Shown: positions 10,085 to 18,527 of the stretch, piece by piece | How the letters are laid out: the number at the start of each line of letters is the position of its first letter | How positions within the stretch are numbered: the first letter of the stretch is position 1 | DNA from: Glomus cerebriforme | Lineage: Eukaryota > Glomeromycota > Glomeromycetes > Glomerales > Glomeraceae | DNA: 21,556 bases | Direction of reading: 5' to 3' | NCBI GenBank assembly: GCA_003550305.1 | Contig: QKYT01000154.1 | Location: 191,558-213,113 of the forward strand | Notes under the pieces: model-generated | What the model saw: the letters and a program-made list of their open reading frames with translations, nothing else | Databases searched by the model: none | Told to the model about the DNA's origin: nothing | Position numbers and translations under genes: made by a program

Positions 10085-11165
10085 AAGATTAATCTTATTA
10101 ATCTAGTATGTTATTATTCCTTACTTCTATGCTATAAATTATATTATTTATATATTTATGGGTTGATTGATTACAGACAGAATCTGTATGTCCTTTATGG
10201 CTATTTTTAAGAGTTATCTTTGTTTCAGTGAAACAGCATATTTTATTAATTAATTCAAGAATTGACTTATAGAATTAATTGCAAAATTTTCTGGTAAGTT
10301 CCAAATTATTCATGAAAGTAAATTAATTAGATTAGAAATCATACATTATTAATTGAAATACTTCAAATATGAACAAAAACTTTTCAAAACACATTCTATT
10401 TACTCTTTTTCATCTGAGTCAGTCAGCTAAATAAATGAATGAAAATTGATCTATCAAAATATCAGCAGAATCTAAAAAAAAAAATTTTATTAATTTTAGA
10501 TTATGTCTTAATAATTTAAAAGTTCATTGAACATGATCTTTCACTCATCATGAGCCTAAAATTATAAAATAAAAATCATATACTTAGTATATAAAATTTT
10601 TTTATTGTGAATTTATTAACTAGATTGAAATTCATAAGAAAAAAAGATATATATAATTTATTATATAAGCAATTTCAAAATAAAAGCTTTACAATGATAT
10701 TGTCAATTCCTAATATTAAACGTTCTTCCCTATAAAAAAAGCCAAATTCTGATACAGTATATAATGACTTTATTAATTGAAACAGATAATATAAGATGGA
10801 TTATAACTTTATTTATTGGTTTTACAATTCTTTTATTAATAAATTTTAAAGCTAATAAATATATATATATAGACAAAAAAAATATGATATAACATTTGTG
10901 AATTATTATTAAAATGACATGTTTAAGATATGACTGACAGATAATTCACAACTTTCTAAATCTTAATAAAATTGAACACATTTTAAAACATTATGTAAAA
11001 ATTTTCCGATACCTATTATTCAATTATTGTGTTAGACAAATTTACTTACTACTTAATCAACATACCCATAACAGATAATCAAAAATCACAATGATGATTA
11101 CTAAATTTGAGTAAATAGATGATTTTTACGTCAGTATTTGAAAAATTTTATTAAAATGGCATGTA
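10085..11165. other. AT-rich stretch without a supported gene
   Basis: Only short frames, a TATATATATA tract near 10858-10870 and scattered homopolymers. I see no domain, RNA gene or repeat structure on either strand. Confidence 0.4.
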
Positions 11166-11173
11166 GTCAGGAT

Positions 11174-11497
11174 TAGTGCTTTGATCCGAGTCTGGTTTAT
11201 CCGGATAAAATCCGGATAAAACNGATAATCCGCTGTTATATCCNCGGTTTTATCCGATTTTNGACNGATTTTATCCNGATCGTTGGGATTCGGATAATTC
11301 AAAATATTTCGGGAACTAATGGTCAGATTTCTATGATTCATAGTTTGTTCGAAAGCCCTTAATGTCAGGAATATGTTTATAGTACTGAAATTTTAAAAAT
11401 AATTGATCCTAACCCGAATTTTATTAAATAACTATTTTTATCCGGATAGAATAATTATTTTATCCGGATAACGGTTTTTATCCGGATCAAAGCACTA
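11174..11497. mobile_element. Non-autonomous hAT-type element (MITE), 324 bp, with 8-bp target site duplication
   Basis: The termini are a perfect 15-bp inverted repeat: TAGTGCTTTGATCCG at 11174-11188 and CGGATCAAAGCACTA at 11483-11497. GTCAGGAT flanks the element on both sides (11166-11173 and 11498-11505). An 8-bp duplication and a terminus starting TAGTG fit the hAT superfamily, whose ends usually begin (C/T)A(A/G)NG. Inside each end the palindromic word TATCCGGATA is repeated (left about 11199-11220; right about 11439-11485), as expected for subterminal transposase-binding sites. There is no transposase frame, so movement would need a hAT enzyme in trans. The minus-strand frame across 11126-11341 is spurious. 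N bases at 11223-11278 fall within the subterminal repeats. Confidence 0.88.
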
Positions 11498-11505
11498 GTC
11501 AGGAT

Positions 11506-12378
11506 CCTATTATCATGATCCTATTATTCGGCACAATATTAACGAATGGAACGTAAATGAATTTACAATGATAAAAAGAAGATTAAGCAGATTTATTAAA
11601 TTAATTAGATTTTATCATATATCTTTAGAAGATATTCTTTTAAAAGTATCTTTTAAAAAAAATATTACCAAATAATTTGATTATTAACATACTTGCATAT
11701 CATATGATACCAATTAATAAATTAAATATTGATAAGCAACGATTTAACATTTCAGCTGGGTATGTTTGGATAAGTCTGCATGTGGAACAAAACTTATTAT
11801 TTAGGGTTAAATTGTTTACTCATGGGAAAGACTTTTAACTGTTAATGATTCTTTTCTGGTTAACATCAGTGAAACTAAGATAAACTTTTAGGTGAAGGGT
11901 TGTTGTCTGACTTCCTGTTTACATTTTATTTTCAAGAAAATCTTCCAATGGGATGCACCAATATTATTAAACCTCACTGCCCACCACCACTCATAGTGTC
12001 TCCTAATGTTTTACCTTTCAACAATATCAATTTTGGTCTGATTCAGTTTTTTTCTCACATTATAGCAGGTCCCTCCTAGCAAAAAAAGGGGTTCTATTTT
12101 GAAATTTACTTTTAATTCTTGACATTTAATAGTATTTTCGATTATTTTATCTTACTTTTAATAATCATTGATTTTTATATGTAGTACATTAAATAGCTTG
12201 TTCAATTACAAACCAATTTTATTATGTAAAAAAGTATACATGTTACTCTATAATCAGTGTTGAACAAAAATTTGTATATAAAATATGTATGTAAAATAAG
12301 TATATAAACTAAATATATCAAATAAAAAATAAAATATAGAAGTCATACCATAGCTAATATTGATAGCTAACGTTGATT
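11506..12378. other. Intergenic stretch, moderately GC-enriched in its middle
   Basis: From 11750 to 12080 the base composition is less AT-rich and more mixed than the flanks, and includes CTCACTGCCCACCACCACTC (11971-11990), which suggests an old repeat or LTR remnant, but I found no terminal repeats or coding frame. The word ATCCTATTAT is duplicated at 11504 and 11518. The last 130 bp are the 3' flank of the minus-strand kinase gene; no clear AATAAA is seen there. Confidence 0.3.
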
Positions 12379-13604
12379 TTAATCAGTGATTGCACAGTCT
12401 AAACATTCAGAATTGATAAGATCTTTTGTGAAACGATTAAGTAATCGAGATGTATAAATAGCTTGTGGATGAGTAGTTGATTGGTTATTTTCAATAGATA
12501 AAGGGTTTGCTTTTCTGTATTCTTCTGCTTCTTTAAACTGCTTTTCAATTTCATAATGTTGATGTTCTTTTCTAATTTTCACATTACTTTCAAATTCTGA
12601 TGCATTTAGTGCATATGAATAACGGAATAACCAAATCAATTCTTCTATTTCAGTAGCATTTGGTCTATTTTCTGGAGTTGAATTCCAACATTTTTTCATT
12701 AAATCAATATAACATGTTGGTATTTTCAGCTCATTGAGCTCATCCAATTTAGGTCTAATACCATTACATATATCTAATGCTAAAATCTCATTATGAGCAC
12801 GATTATCAAAAGGTTGTTTCCAAATTGCTACAAAATACATAATCATACCAAAGCTATATATATCTGCTGCTTGAGTATAAAGTTTGCCTCTTAAAACTTC
12901 AGGAGCTACATAAGGCATAACTCCATAAATATTTGTTTCATCAACATTACAAACTTCTCCACATAATCCCATATCAGAAATACATGTATTATTATATTGA
13001 ATATATTTAAATAATATGTTTCCTATATGAAAATCACGATGTACCATTTGTTTTTGGTGAATTTCTTTAAGACCTTCAATTATATAAATTAGTATTTGTA
13101 ACTTGTTTAGCCAATCAACTTTTTCATAATTTCTATTTAAATAATCATTAAAATTTCCACCTTCTGCATATTCAAGAATTATAATATATTCCATTGTATT
13201 GGGATTTTGAGATATTCCATATATTTTAAGGATACTATCAAAATCTCGATTTGAATATGCTTTAACCTATTAAAAAAAACACATATCAAAAATATGTAAA
13301 AACATATAAACTAAAATTTAAAGAAATTTCATACCTCACTTAACAACTTATCAATAAAATTTTGTGAGTTGTATAAACATTTTAAAGCAACTTTCTTATT
13401 TGGTTTTCTTATCCATTGTCCTATATTTGTATTAAATCTTACCGGACCATTCTTCCATATTGCTGAATATACTGTAGAAAATCCACCTTTGCCTATTTTT
13501 TTGATATTATTAAACTGATCATATGTTACAAATTCAAATAAAGAGTCGTAATTAATAAACTGCATATCTTTGATGAGGTCATTAATCTTTTTATTTTGAT
13601 TCAT
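12379..13604 (-). CDS. Tyrosine-kinase-like (TKL-type) protein kinase, 3' part of the kinase locus
   Basis: Two exons, 13335-13604 (or from 13706 without an ATG) and 12379-13266, joined in phase 0 by a 68-bp GT-AG intron (GTATGA...AATAG). Counting from 13706 as residue 1: zinc ribbon C12-x2-C15 and C30-x2-C33; glycine loop IGKGGFSTVYS 71-81; VALK lysine 109; a glutamate just before the splice junction that may serve as the alpha-C Glu; GISQNPNT and hinge ILEYAEGG near 155; catalytic HRDFHIGN (HRD 200-202); DMG at 222-224 in place of DFG; APE 245-247; DIYSFGM; RPNATEI. The tail carries QFKEAEEYRKANP, common in Rhizophagus kinases. All residues needed for catalysis are present; Met for Phe in DFG is conservative. 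No ATG lies upstream of the ribbon in this frame, so an independent protein would start at Met 13604 and lack the ribbon. Probably a Ser/Thr or dual-specificity signalling kinase; substrate unknown. Confidence 0.85.
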
Positions 13605-15268
13605 TTGACATGGTTCACACCATTTATTTGTAATTTCAAAAGAATCATTATATTTTTCACCACAATTTTCACAATATTCTTCAAAACGTATATTAGAAAA
13701 AACCAATAATTATTTGTATCTGGGTTTTGAGATATTCCATAACTATGTATGGTTAAATATGAATTAACCTATTTCAAACATGAAAAAATGTTAAAAATAT
13801 TTTTATTAAATTAAATTAATTAAATTCATAAAAAAGTTCATACCTTATTTAAAAATTTACTAGAAATATTTTGTGAGTTATATAAATATTTTAAAACAAC
13901 ATTTTTATTTAAATCTCTTTCATATTTCTTTGAATTATGATTATATCTTAATGGCCCATCTTTCCATATTGCTGTAGCAAAACCAGCTTTTCCTATTTTT
14001 TTAATATCATTGAATTGATCATATGATATCCACTCAAACACATTTTCCTGAAAGTTAATCTGTAATTGCTTTTGTTGAATAAAATAATCAATTATTTCAT
14101 TTCCACTAGTCCAATTTTTAAAATTATCTTTCAAATGATTTTTTTGACATGGTTCACACCATTTATTCCCATTTTTTTTACCACAATTTTCACAATACTC
14201 TTCAAAATATTTATTAGAAAAAACCAAAATATAATAATTTGTATCTGGGGTTTGAGATATTCCATAACTATGTACGGTTAAATATGAATTAACCTATTTC
14301 AAACATGAAAAAATGTTAAAAATATTTTTATTAAATTAAATTAATTAAATTCATAAAATTTCATACCTTATTTAAAAATTCAAAAATATTTTGTGAGTTA
14401 TATAAATATTTTAAAACAACATTCTCATTTAAATTTCTTTCATATTTCTTTGAATAATGATTATATTTTAATGGACCATCTTTCCATATTGCTGTAGCAA
14501 AAGCTTTTTCTATTTTTTTAATATCATTGAATTGATCATACGGTATCCATTCAAACACATTTTCCCAAAAGTTAATTTGTAATTGCTTTTGTTGAATAAA
14601 ATCATCGATCATTACATTCCCACTAGTCCAATTTTTAAAATTATCTTTTAAATAATTTATTTGACATAGTTTACACCATTTATTCCATTTATTCAAATAT
14701 TTTATACTACAATTTTCACAATATTCTTCAAAATATTTATTAAAAAAAACCAAAATATAATCTTCTGTATCCGGATTTTGAGATATTCCATAACTATTAT
14801 TGCTGGTTAAATATGATTTAGCCTATTTTTAAACATGAAAAAATATTAAAAATATTTTTATTATATTAAATCAATTAAATTCATAAAATTTCATACCTCA
14901 TTTAAAAATTCACTAGAAATATTTTGTGAGTTATATAAATATTTTAAAACAACATTTTCATTTAAATTTCTTTCATATTTCTCTGAATTACGATTATATT
15001 TTAATGGACCATCTTTCCATATTGCTGTAGCAAAACCAGCTTTTCCTATTTTTTTAATATCATTGAATTGATCATACGGTATCCATTCAAACACATTTTC
15101 CCAAAAGTTAATTTGTAATTGCTTTTGTTGAATAAAATCATCGATTATTATATTCTCACTGGTCCAATTTTTAAAATTATCTTTTAAATAATTTATTTGA
15201 CATAATTTACAGTATTCACGCAATTTATAATTACCACATTTTTCACATTCTTTATTATTACTTGACAT
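13335..15268 (-). repeat. Four tandem copies of a 509-530 bp exon-intron unit
   Basis: The donors of the four N-lobe exons lie at 14897, 14367, 13844 and 13335, giving periods of 530, 523 and 509 bp. Exon, intron and the start of the next exon are all duplicated, and the intron words (ACATGAAAAAATRTTAAAAA, plus strand) are conserved between copies, so the unit arose by unequal exchange, not retroposition. Copies A-C resemble each other more than D, which keeps the ancestral glycine loop and a longer ribbon spacer (14 residues between CxxC pairs). Confidence 0.85.
13601..15268 (-). CDS. Tandem zinc-ribbon/kinase-N-lobe protein (three half-kinase modules), 5' part of the kinase locus
   Basis: Starts at a true ATG (15268, A at -3). 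Exons: A 14897-15268 (372 nt), B 14367-14822 (456 nt), C 13844-14293 (450 nt), D 13768 onward. Introns of 74, 73 and 75 bp have GTATGA donors and ATAG acceptors, all phase 0. Each of A-C encodes a CxxC...CxxC ribbon (CEKCGNYKLREYCKLC in A, x8 spacing in A and C), a linker DNFKNWTSGN / QQKQLQINF, then YDQFNDIKKIGKAGFATAIW and VVLKYLYNSQN with the beta-3 Lys. Exons B-D begin with SYGISQNPDT and B and C continue with YILVF, i.e. beta-4/beta-5, which runs directly into the next ribbon. There is no C-lobe, so these modules cannot be kinases; the G-loop lacks VYS. With the frame as given, exon D leaves frame after a 4-nt loss and stops at 13603-13601, giving about 481 residues. If that loss is an assembly error or allele, the locus is one gene through 12379. 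Confidence 0.7.
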
Positions 15269-15356
15269 TATTAAAAAAAATTTTTAACGAAAAGACAAAT
15301 TGTGTTACAACTTAAATGAAGATCCAATTTTATCCATTTACTTATGACAGTGTAAT
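15269..15356 (-). promoter_or_regulatory. Residual 5' flank of the kinase locus, 88 bp before the TIR element
   Basis: Only 88 bp separate the start codon of the tandem N-lobe gene from the right-hand edge (in transcription sense, upstream side) of the large TIR element. I see no clear TATA box here. Either the promoter lies within the element or the insertion displaced it. Confidence 0.3.
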
Positions 15357-15605
15357 TTATGAAGCGCCGATTTGATCAGAAACCCCGGGTAGTTACCCCG
15401 GATGCATCCAGGGTAGTACCCGGGATTTTTGACCAATTACCCTGGATGCATCCAAACTACCCTGGATATATCAAAGGTACTACCATGGATGCATCCACGC
15501 ATATTTACCCTGGATCAAACTCTACCCGGAATGAATATTATCACTGATCGACATAGTACTGTATGTGATGTTTTCAAGCCGGCTGAATTTTCAAAATAAT
15601 TTTGG
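15357..15605. repeat. Left terminal inverted repeat, enriched in GGATGCATCC palindromes
   Basis: GGATGCATCC occurs three times here (about 15400, 15443 and 15488), generally within TACCCTGGATGCATCCA, plus degenerate copies (CCCTGGATATATC, CCCTGGATC). The partner at 16725-16914 has only two, so this arm has expanded by internal duplication. The plus-strand frame 15359-15547 is a by-product of these repeats, not a gene. Confidence 0.75.
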
Positions 15606-15725
15606 GAACATTAATTTTAAATAAATATAATAGAAAACACGTTAAAAAACACATACTGTTACAATTATAAATTATTTAATTAACAACTTTTTTCTTAATA
15701 ATTATTAATATAATTTAAAACTTAT

Positions 15726-16546
15726 CTTCCATCTTCCAAAAATAGAAGCCGAGCCTAGCTTATAAAATAAAAATATCCAATGAAATCCTTTCTAATGAAA
15801 AAGCAAAAGAGAAACTACGTTTCAAAGGTACCTATGAAACTAGTTGTATCCTAAACTTGATCCAAAGATTCCAAAAACTATAAAAAAATATTAAAACGTT
15901 AGAAAATGTTCTTTTCTAAAAAAAAATCAGTTTCACAATTAAAGTAATAAAACTTACTGTTTCGGTGTTTCCAATTCCAAATTCTGAAACCAACATAAGG
16001 TAAAAAAGTACGTTTTTAATAAAAAAAAAAATAAAAAAAACTAAGTTTTGCATAACTTACCAGTCAATTTCCCGAATCCGAAACCTACAAAAAAAGAGAG
16101 AAACGTTAGTAAACGTTTTTAATGAAAAAAACATAAAAAAAGAAGTTTCGCAACATAAATGTTGCGAAACTTGTACATTACGTCTCCAAACCCGAAATCT
16201 ATAAAAAAAAAATAATAAAGAAACGTTAATCAACATTTCTAGTTAAAAAAATCAAAAAAAAAAAAAAAAATTTCGCAATATTTTGTTGCGAAACTTACCC
16301 ATTTCATAACCCAAACCCGAAATCTGTAAAAAAAACAATTAAAAAAACGTTAATAAACGTTCCAATTAAAAATTAATGCGAAAAAAAGTTGTTTCGTGAA
16401 ATTCACTATATTATATCGAGCCCGAACCTATAAAAAAATAAAGAAACGTTAATANACGTTTCTAATTAAAAAAAAAAATCAAAAAAAAAATTACTAAGTT
16501 TCGCATTATATGCGAAACTTACCATTTCTATACCCAAAACCGTAGC
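15726..16546 (-). CDS. Array of about eight microexons encoding Gly/aromatic octapeptides (incomplete gene model)
   Basis: Minus-strand units recur every 101-125 bp. Exon 5' edges, each after T-rich...AG, lie at 16546, 16437, 16323, 16198, 16084, 15983, 15877 and 15754. Three clear cases: 16523-16546 (24 nt, G-Y-G-F-G-Y-R-N), 16061-16084 (24 nt, G-F-G-F-G-K-L-T), 15958-15983 (26 nt, E-F-G-I-G-N-T-E). Both 24-nt exons start with the last two bases of a Gly codon and end with its first base, so they can be joined or skipped without changing frame. Donors are GTAAGT at 16522, 16298, 16060 and 15957; unit 16198 has GTACAAG and unit 16437 a poor GTGAAT. Units 16323 (25 nt) and 16198 (22 nt) would break frame, so some copies are decayed. 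No first exon or signal peptide is established; a 14-codon hydrophobic frame at ATG 16646 is only a candidate. Function unknown. Confidence 0.5.
16442..16463. repeat. Second intronic hairpin near the 3' end of a microexon intron
   Basis: Arms AGAAACGT and ACGTTTCT with a 6-nt loop that contains one N. The same AAACGTTARTMAACGTTT motif recurs in the introns near 16100-16118, 16219-16238 and 16345-16361, always between a T-rich tract and the acceptor in transcription sense. Confidence 0.55.
16496..16520 (-). promoter_or_regulatory. Intronic hairpin covering a 5' splice site (best copy)
   Basis: Arms AAGTTTCGCAT and ATGCGAAACTT (11 bp, 3-nt loop). On the minus strand the donor is GT immediately followed by this arm, so AAGT of the splice site GTAAGT is base-paired in the hairpin. 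Comparable arms occur in the introns after the exons at 16177 (16143-16172, 14-bp arms, 2-nt loop) and 16299 (about 16270-16294, imperfect). Confidence 0.6.
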
Positions 16547-16724
16547 CTAAAAAACTATCAGTAAATATTGACTTTTTGAGCTACTTATTAGAATCAAATT
16601 ATTAATCGATGATGATATTAGTGATTAATAAAAAATATGAATTCATATTTTATCTAATAGAAATAGTCTAGTAATTACTTCGTTCGAATAAAGATATTAA
16701 AAAATTTTTTTGATAAAAAAGTTT

Positions 16725-16914
16725 GCCAAAATTAAAATTTGAAAATTCAGCTAACTTTAAGACTACTTTAAGACATCACATATTATGTCGATCAGTGATA
16801 ATATCCATCCCGGGTAGAACAGGGTAGATATGCAAAAATTCCGGTTATTACCGGATGCATCCCTGGATGCATCGGATAACTACCCGGAGTTTTTGATTAG
16901 AACGGCGCTTCATA
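16725..16914. repeat. Right terminal inverted repeat
   Basis: Reverse complement matches the left arm from TATGAAGCGCCG through ATTATCACTGATCGACATA and TGTGATG to GCTGAATTTTCAAA. It is shorter by about 55 bp because it carries fewer GGATGCATCC repeats. Confidence 0.78.
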
Positions 16915-17255
16915 GTAATGCATCTTATCATCTGGGTCGTCTAAAGCCGTGTTCGATCACGTGATTTTTCATAGTACGTGACAAATAAATTTTACATACC
17001 AAGAATTCTGGATAAATAAGAAAAATGGAAAACTGGGATGTGACATTAGTATACTATGTAAATCAAAACTATATATAGTATCATATGAAAGTTTATTATT
17101 CAAAGATTTTTTATAATAAAAAATGGTCTCTGGTTTATTATAGTATGTCATACTGATAAAGCGATAATTCAATTTATTTTTATTCTAATTCAATGATATT
17201 TTAAGTATTGACATAATAATTAATTGAATGGCAACAAATTATATATTAAAATACT
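16915..17255. other. AT-rich stretch without a supported gene
   Basis: Contains ATCACGTGAT (16956-16965) and a palindromic AGTATGTCATACT near 17142-17154. The minus-strand frame 16969-17172 has no recognisable features and is not called. Confidence 0.35.
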
Positions 17256-17639
17256 TTAATTATTATTAATAGAGGCGATATCAGGCCCAAATAATGGTAA
17301 ATGTATTTCTTGAAGTGGAGTTTTCTCCAAATTTGCCTTTATTTCTTTTAATCCTTGTGATTAATTTCTTTACCAATTTTCTAGAGGATAAATGAAGTTT
17401 AAACCGCTTTACTGATACATACTAGGATACTCAGTTTTTAGATCTAATTTGTTTGATAATTGATCTTATTTGTACGTAATTGTATTGAAAATAGCCTGAA
17501 GTTGAGGTTTATCTATTTTAACCAGACATTGAGTTATTTCACTTATTATATTGTTTCATAAATCCTTTTGTTTTTTTAGTCGAATTTGATTACATCTCTT
17601 TAGTTGAAAATGGGGTTTATATGATTTATATATCCCCAT
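17256..17639 (-). pseudogene. Pseudogene of unknown function with five stops in one unbroken frame
   Basis: From ATG 17639 a single frame runs to TAA 17258-17256 (128 codons) with protein-like content throughout: MGIYKSYKPHFQLKRCNQIR, LKKQKDL, stop TGA, NNIISEITQCLVKIDKPQLQ, AIFNTITYK, stop TAA, DQLSNKLDLKTEYPSMYQ, stop TAA, SGLNFIYPLENW, stop TAA, RN, stop TAA, SQGLKEIKANLEKTPLQEIH, LPLFGPDIASI. Indels have not disturbed the frame, unlike the other remnants here. The C-terminal stretch is especially convincing. I recognise no family. The stops could come from Gln or Arg codons by C-to-T change, or from Lys codons. Whether an N-terminal part lies further upstream is unclear; another frame above 17640 is blocked by a TAA. 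Confidence 0.42.
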
Positions 17640-17753
17640 GATTATTTTAGATGTATAGCTTTAATGATTCTGAATTTTGAGAAAGAAAACATATCAGGAT
17701 TAAGAATATAACTATCTTAACGAAGTTACGAGGCCATTTTTTTTACATTAATC

Positions 17754-18519
17754 TAATGTTGCTGGCGAAACTGTTTTGTGATTGGCAAAACGTTTTGCCT
17801 TTTAAGATACCTCCAAAACTTGCCCAAACTTCTGTAATCTCCGAAACTCTAAGTTTAAATTATTTAGTATCCGAAACTTTCCCAAACCTAATTTTAATTT
17901 TTTATGACATTATAATAATAAAAATTTATTTATTTATTTATTACTTTACAATATTATATTACTATACATTAGGCCATACAAACATAATTTATTGGTTCTC
18001 ATAACATGAAAATTTCAAAAATAGCCCGGAAACCCAGCTTTTAATTTTTTTTCAAAAAATTTTATATGTAAAATTCATGAAATTTTTTTGTAATTTTTTA
18101 AAAAATTGTACCCGGTATAGTAATAATATATAAAATTTTTTTTTAAAATTTAACACAGATTGACCCGGCTGGTTATGAGAACCAATTTTATTACTTTGTA
18201 TCACCTTATTATAAAATTTATTACTTTTATTTTCTGGTTTATCAACATTTTGAATTTTAACATAATTTTCTTCTATACTATTATCACTACCTCAATAATA
18301 TTATCCAAACTTTTCTACACTCTATAACATAAGTTTCTCACACAAAAGAAATAAATGCACATTAAAAACACTGAATACTGCGCACATTATATTTTTTTTT
18401 TAATTATGAGAGTTTCGGAGGTTACAGAGGTTATGGATTTTATAGTTGTGGCAAAACTAGTTTCACCCAGTTTCAGAAGTTTTGTCCACAGGTAGGTTTC
18501 AGTTTCGCCCACAACATTA
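17754..18519. mobile_element. TIR element, 766 bp, hAT-like ends
   Basis: Left end TAATGTTGCTGGCGAAACTG and right end (reverse complement) TAATGTTGTGGGCGAAACTG differ at two of 20 positions. A second inverted pair further in (CTCCGAAACTCT near 17838-17851; AGAGTTTCGGAG near 18409-18422) extends the symmetry to about 100 bp per side. The ends begin TAATG, compatible with hAT. Flanks CATTAATC (17746-17753) and CATTACGG (18520-18527) agree only in CATTA, so the target duplication is eroded or mis-set. No transposase. A plus-strand frame at 17756-18004 lies in the TIR and is spurious. Confidence 0.6.
17991..18186. mobile_element. MITE nested in the preceding element
   Basis: Perfect 15-bp inverted repeat ATTGGTTCTCATAAC (17991-18005) and GTTATGAGAACCAAT (18172-18186). 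The right arm continues AGCCGGGTCAATCTGTGT on the reverse strand while the left continues with a diverged copy of the same kind (GCCCGG near 18024). Flanking AATTTATT and AATTTTATT may be the target duplication. About 196 bp, non-coding. Confidence 0.65.
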
Positions 18520-18527
18520 CATTACGG

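Larger units (their letters stand above)
15357..16914. mobile_element. 1.56-kb transposon-like element with long terminal inverted repeats
   Basis: The left end reads TATGAAGCGCCG from 15358 and the right end CGGCGCTTCATA to 16914. The similarity continues inward on both sides through CCGGGTAGTTA, GGATGCATCC repeats, ATATTATCACTGATCGACAT and GCTGAATTTTCAAA, giving inverted repeats of about 245 bp (left) and 190 bp (right). GTAAT occurs at 15352-15356 and 16915-16919 and may be a 5-bp target duplication, with one extra T on the left. No transposase frame is visible. The interior holds the microexon array on the minus strand. It could be a non-autonomous DNA transposon that captured a gene fragment, or a cargo-bearing element of a new type. 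Confidence 0.82.

Noticed and set aside
11126..11341. Minus-strand frame of 71 codons
   Set aside because: It crosses the hAT element border and contains ambiguous bases; its peptide follows the TATCCGGATA repeats.
14066..14281. Plus-strand frame of 71 codons
   Set aside because: It is antisense to exon C of the tandem kinase-like gene.
15359..15547. Plus-strand frame of 62 codons rich in Pro, Gly, Asp
   Set aside because: It lies wholly in the left terminal inverted repeat and its peptide repeats mirror the GGATGCATCC DNA repeats.
17756..18004. Plus-strand frame of 82 codons
   Set aside because: It starts in the TIR of one element and ends in the TIR of the nested one, without protein-like content.
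18409..18480. Gly/Tyr-rich reading (SFGGYRGYGFYSCGK) resembling the microexon peptides
   Set aside because: It is in the terminal inverted repeat of the 17754-18519 element, has no splice-like flanks, and the resemblance probably reflects the shared short word GTTTCGG.
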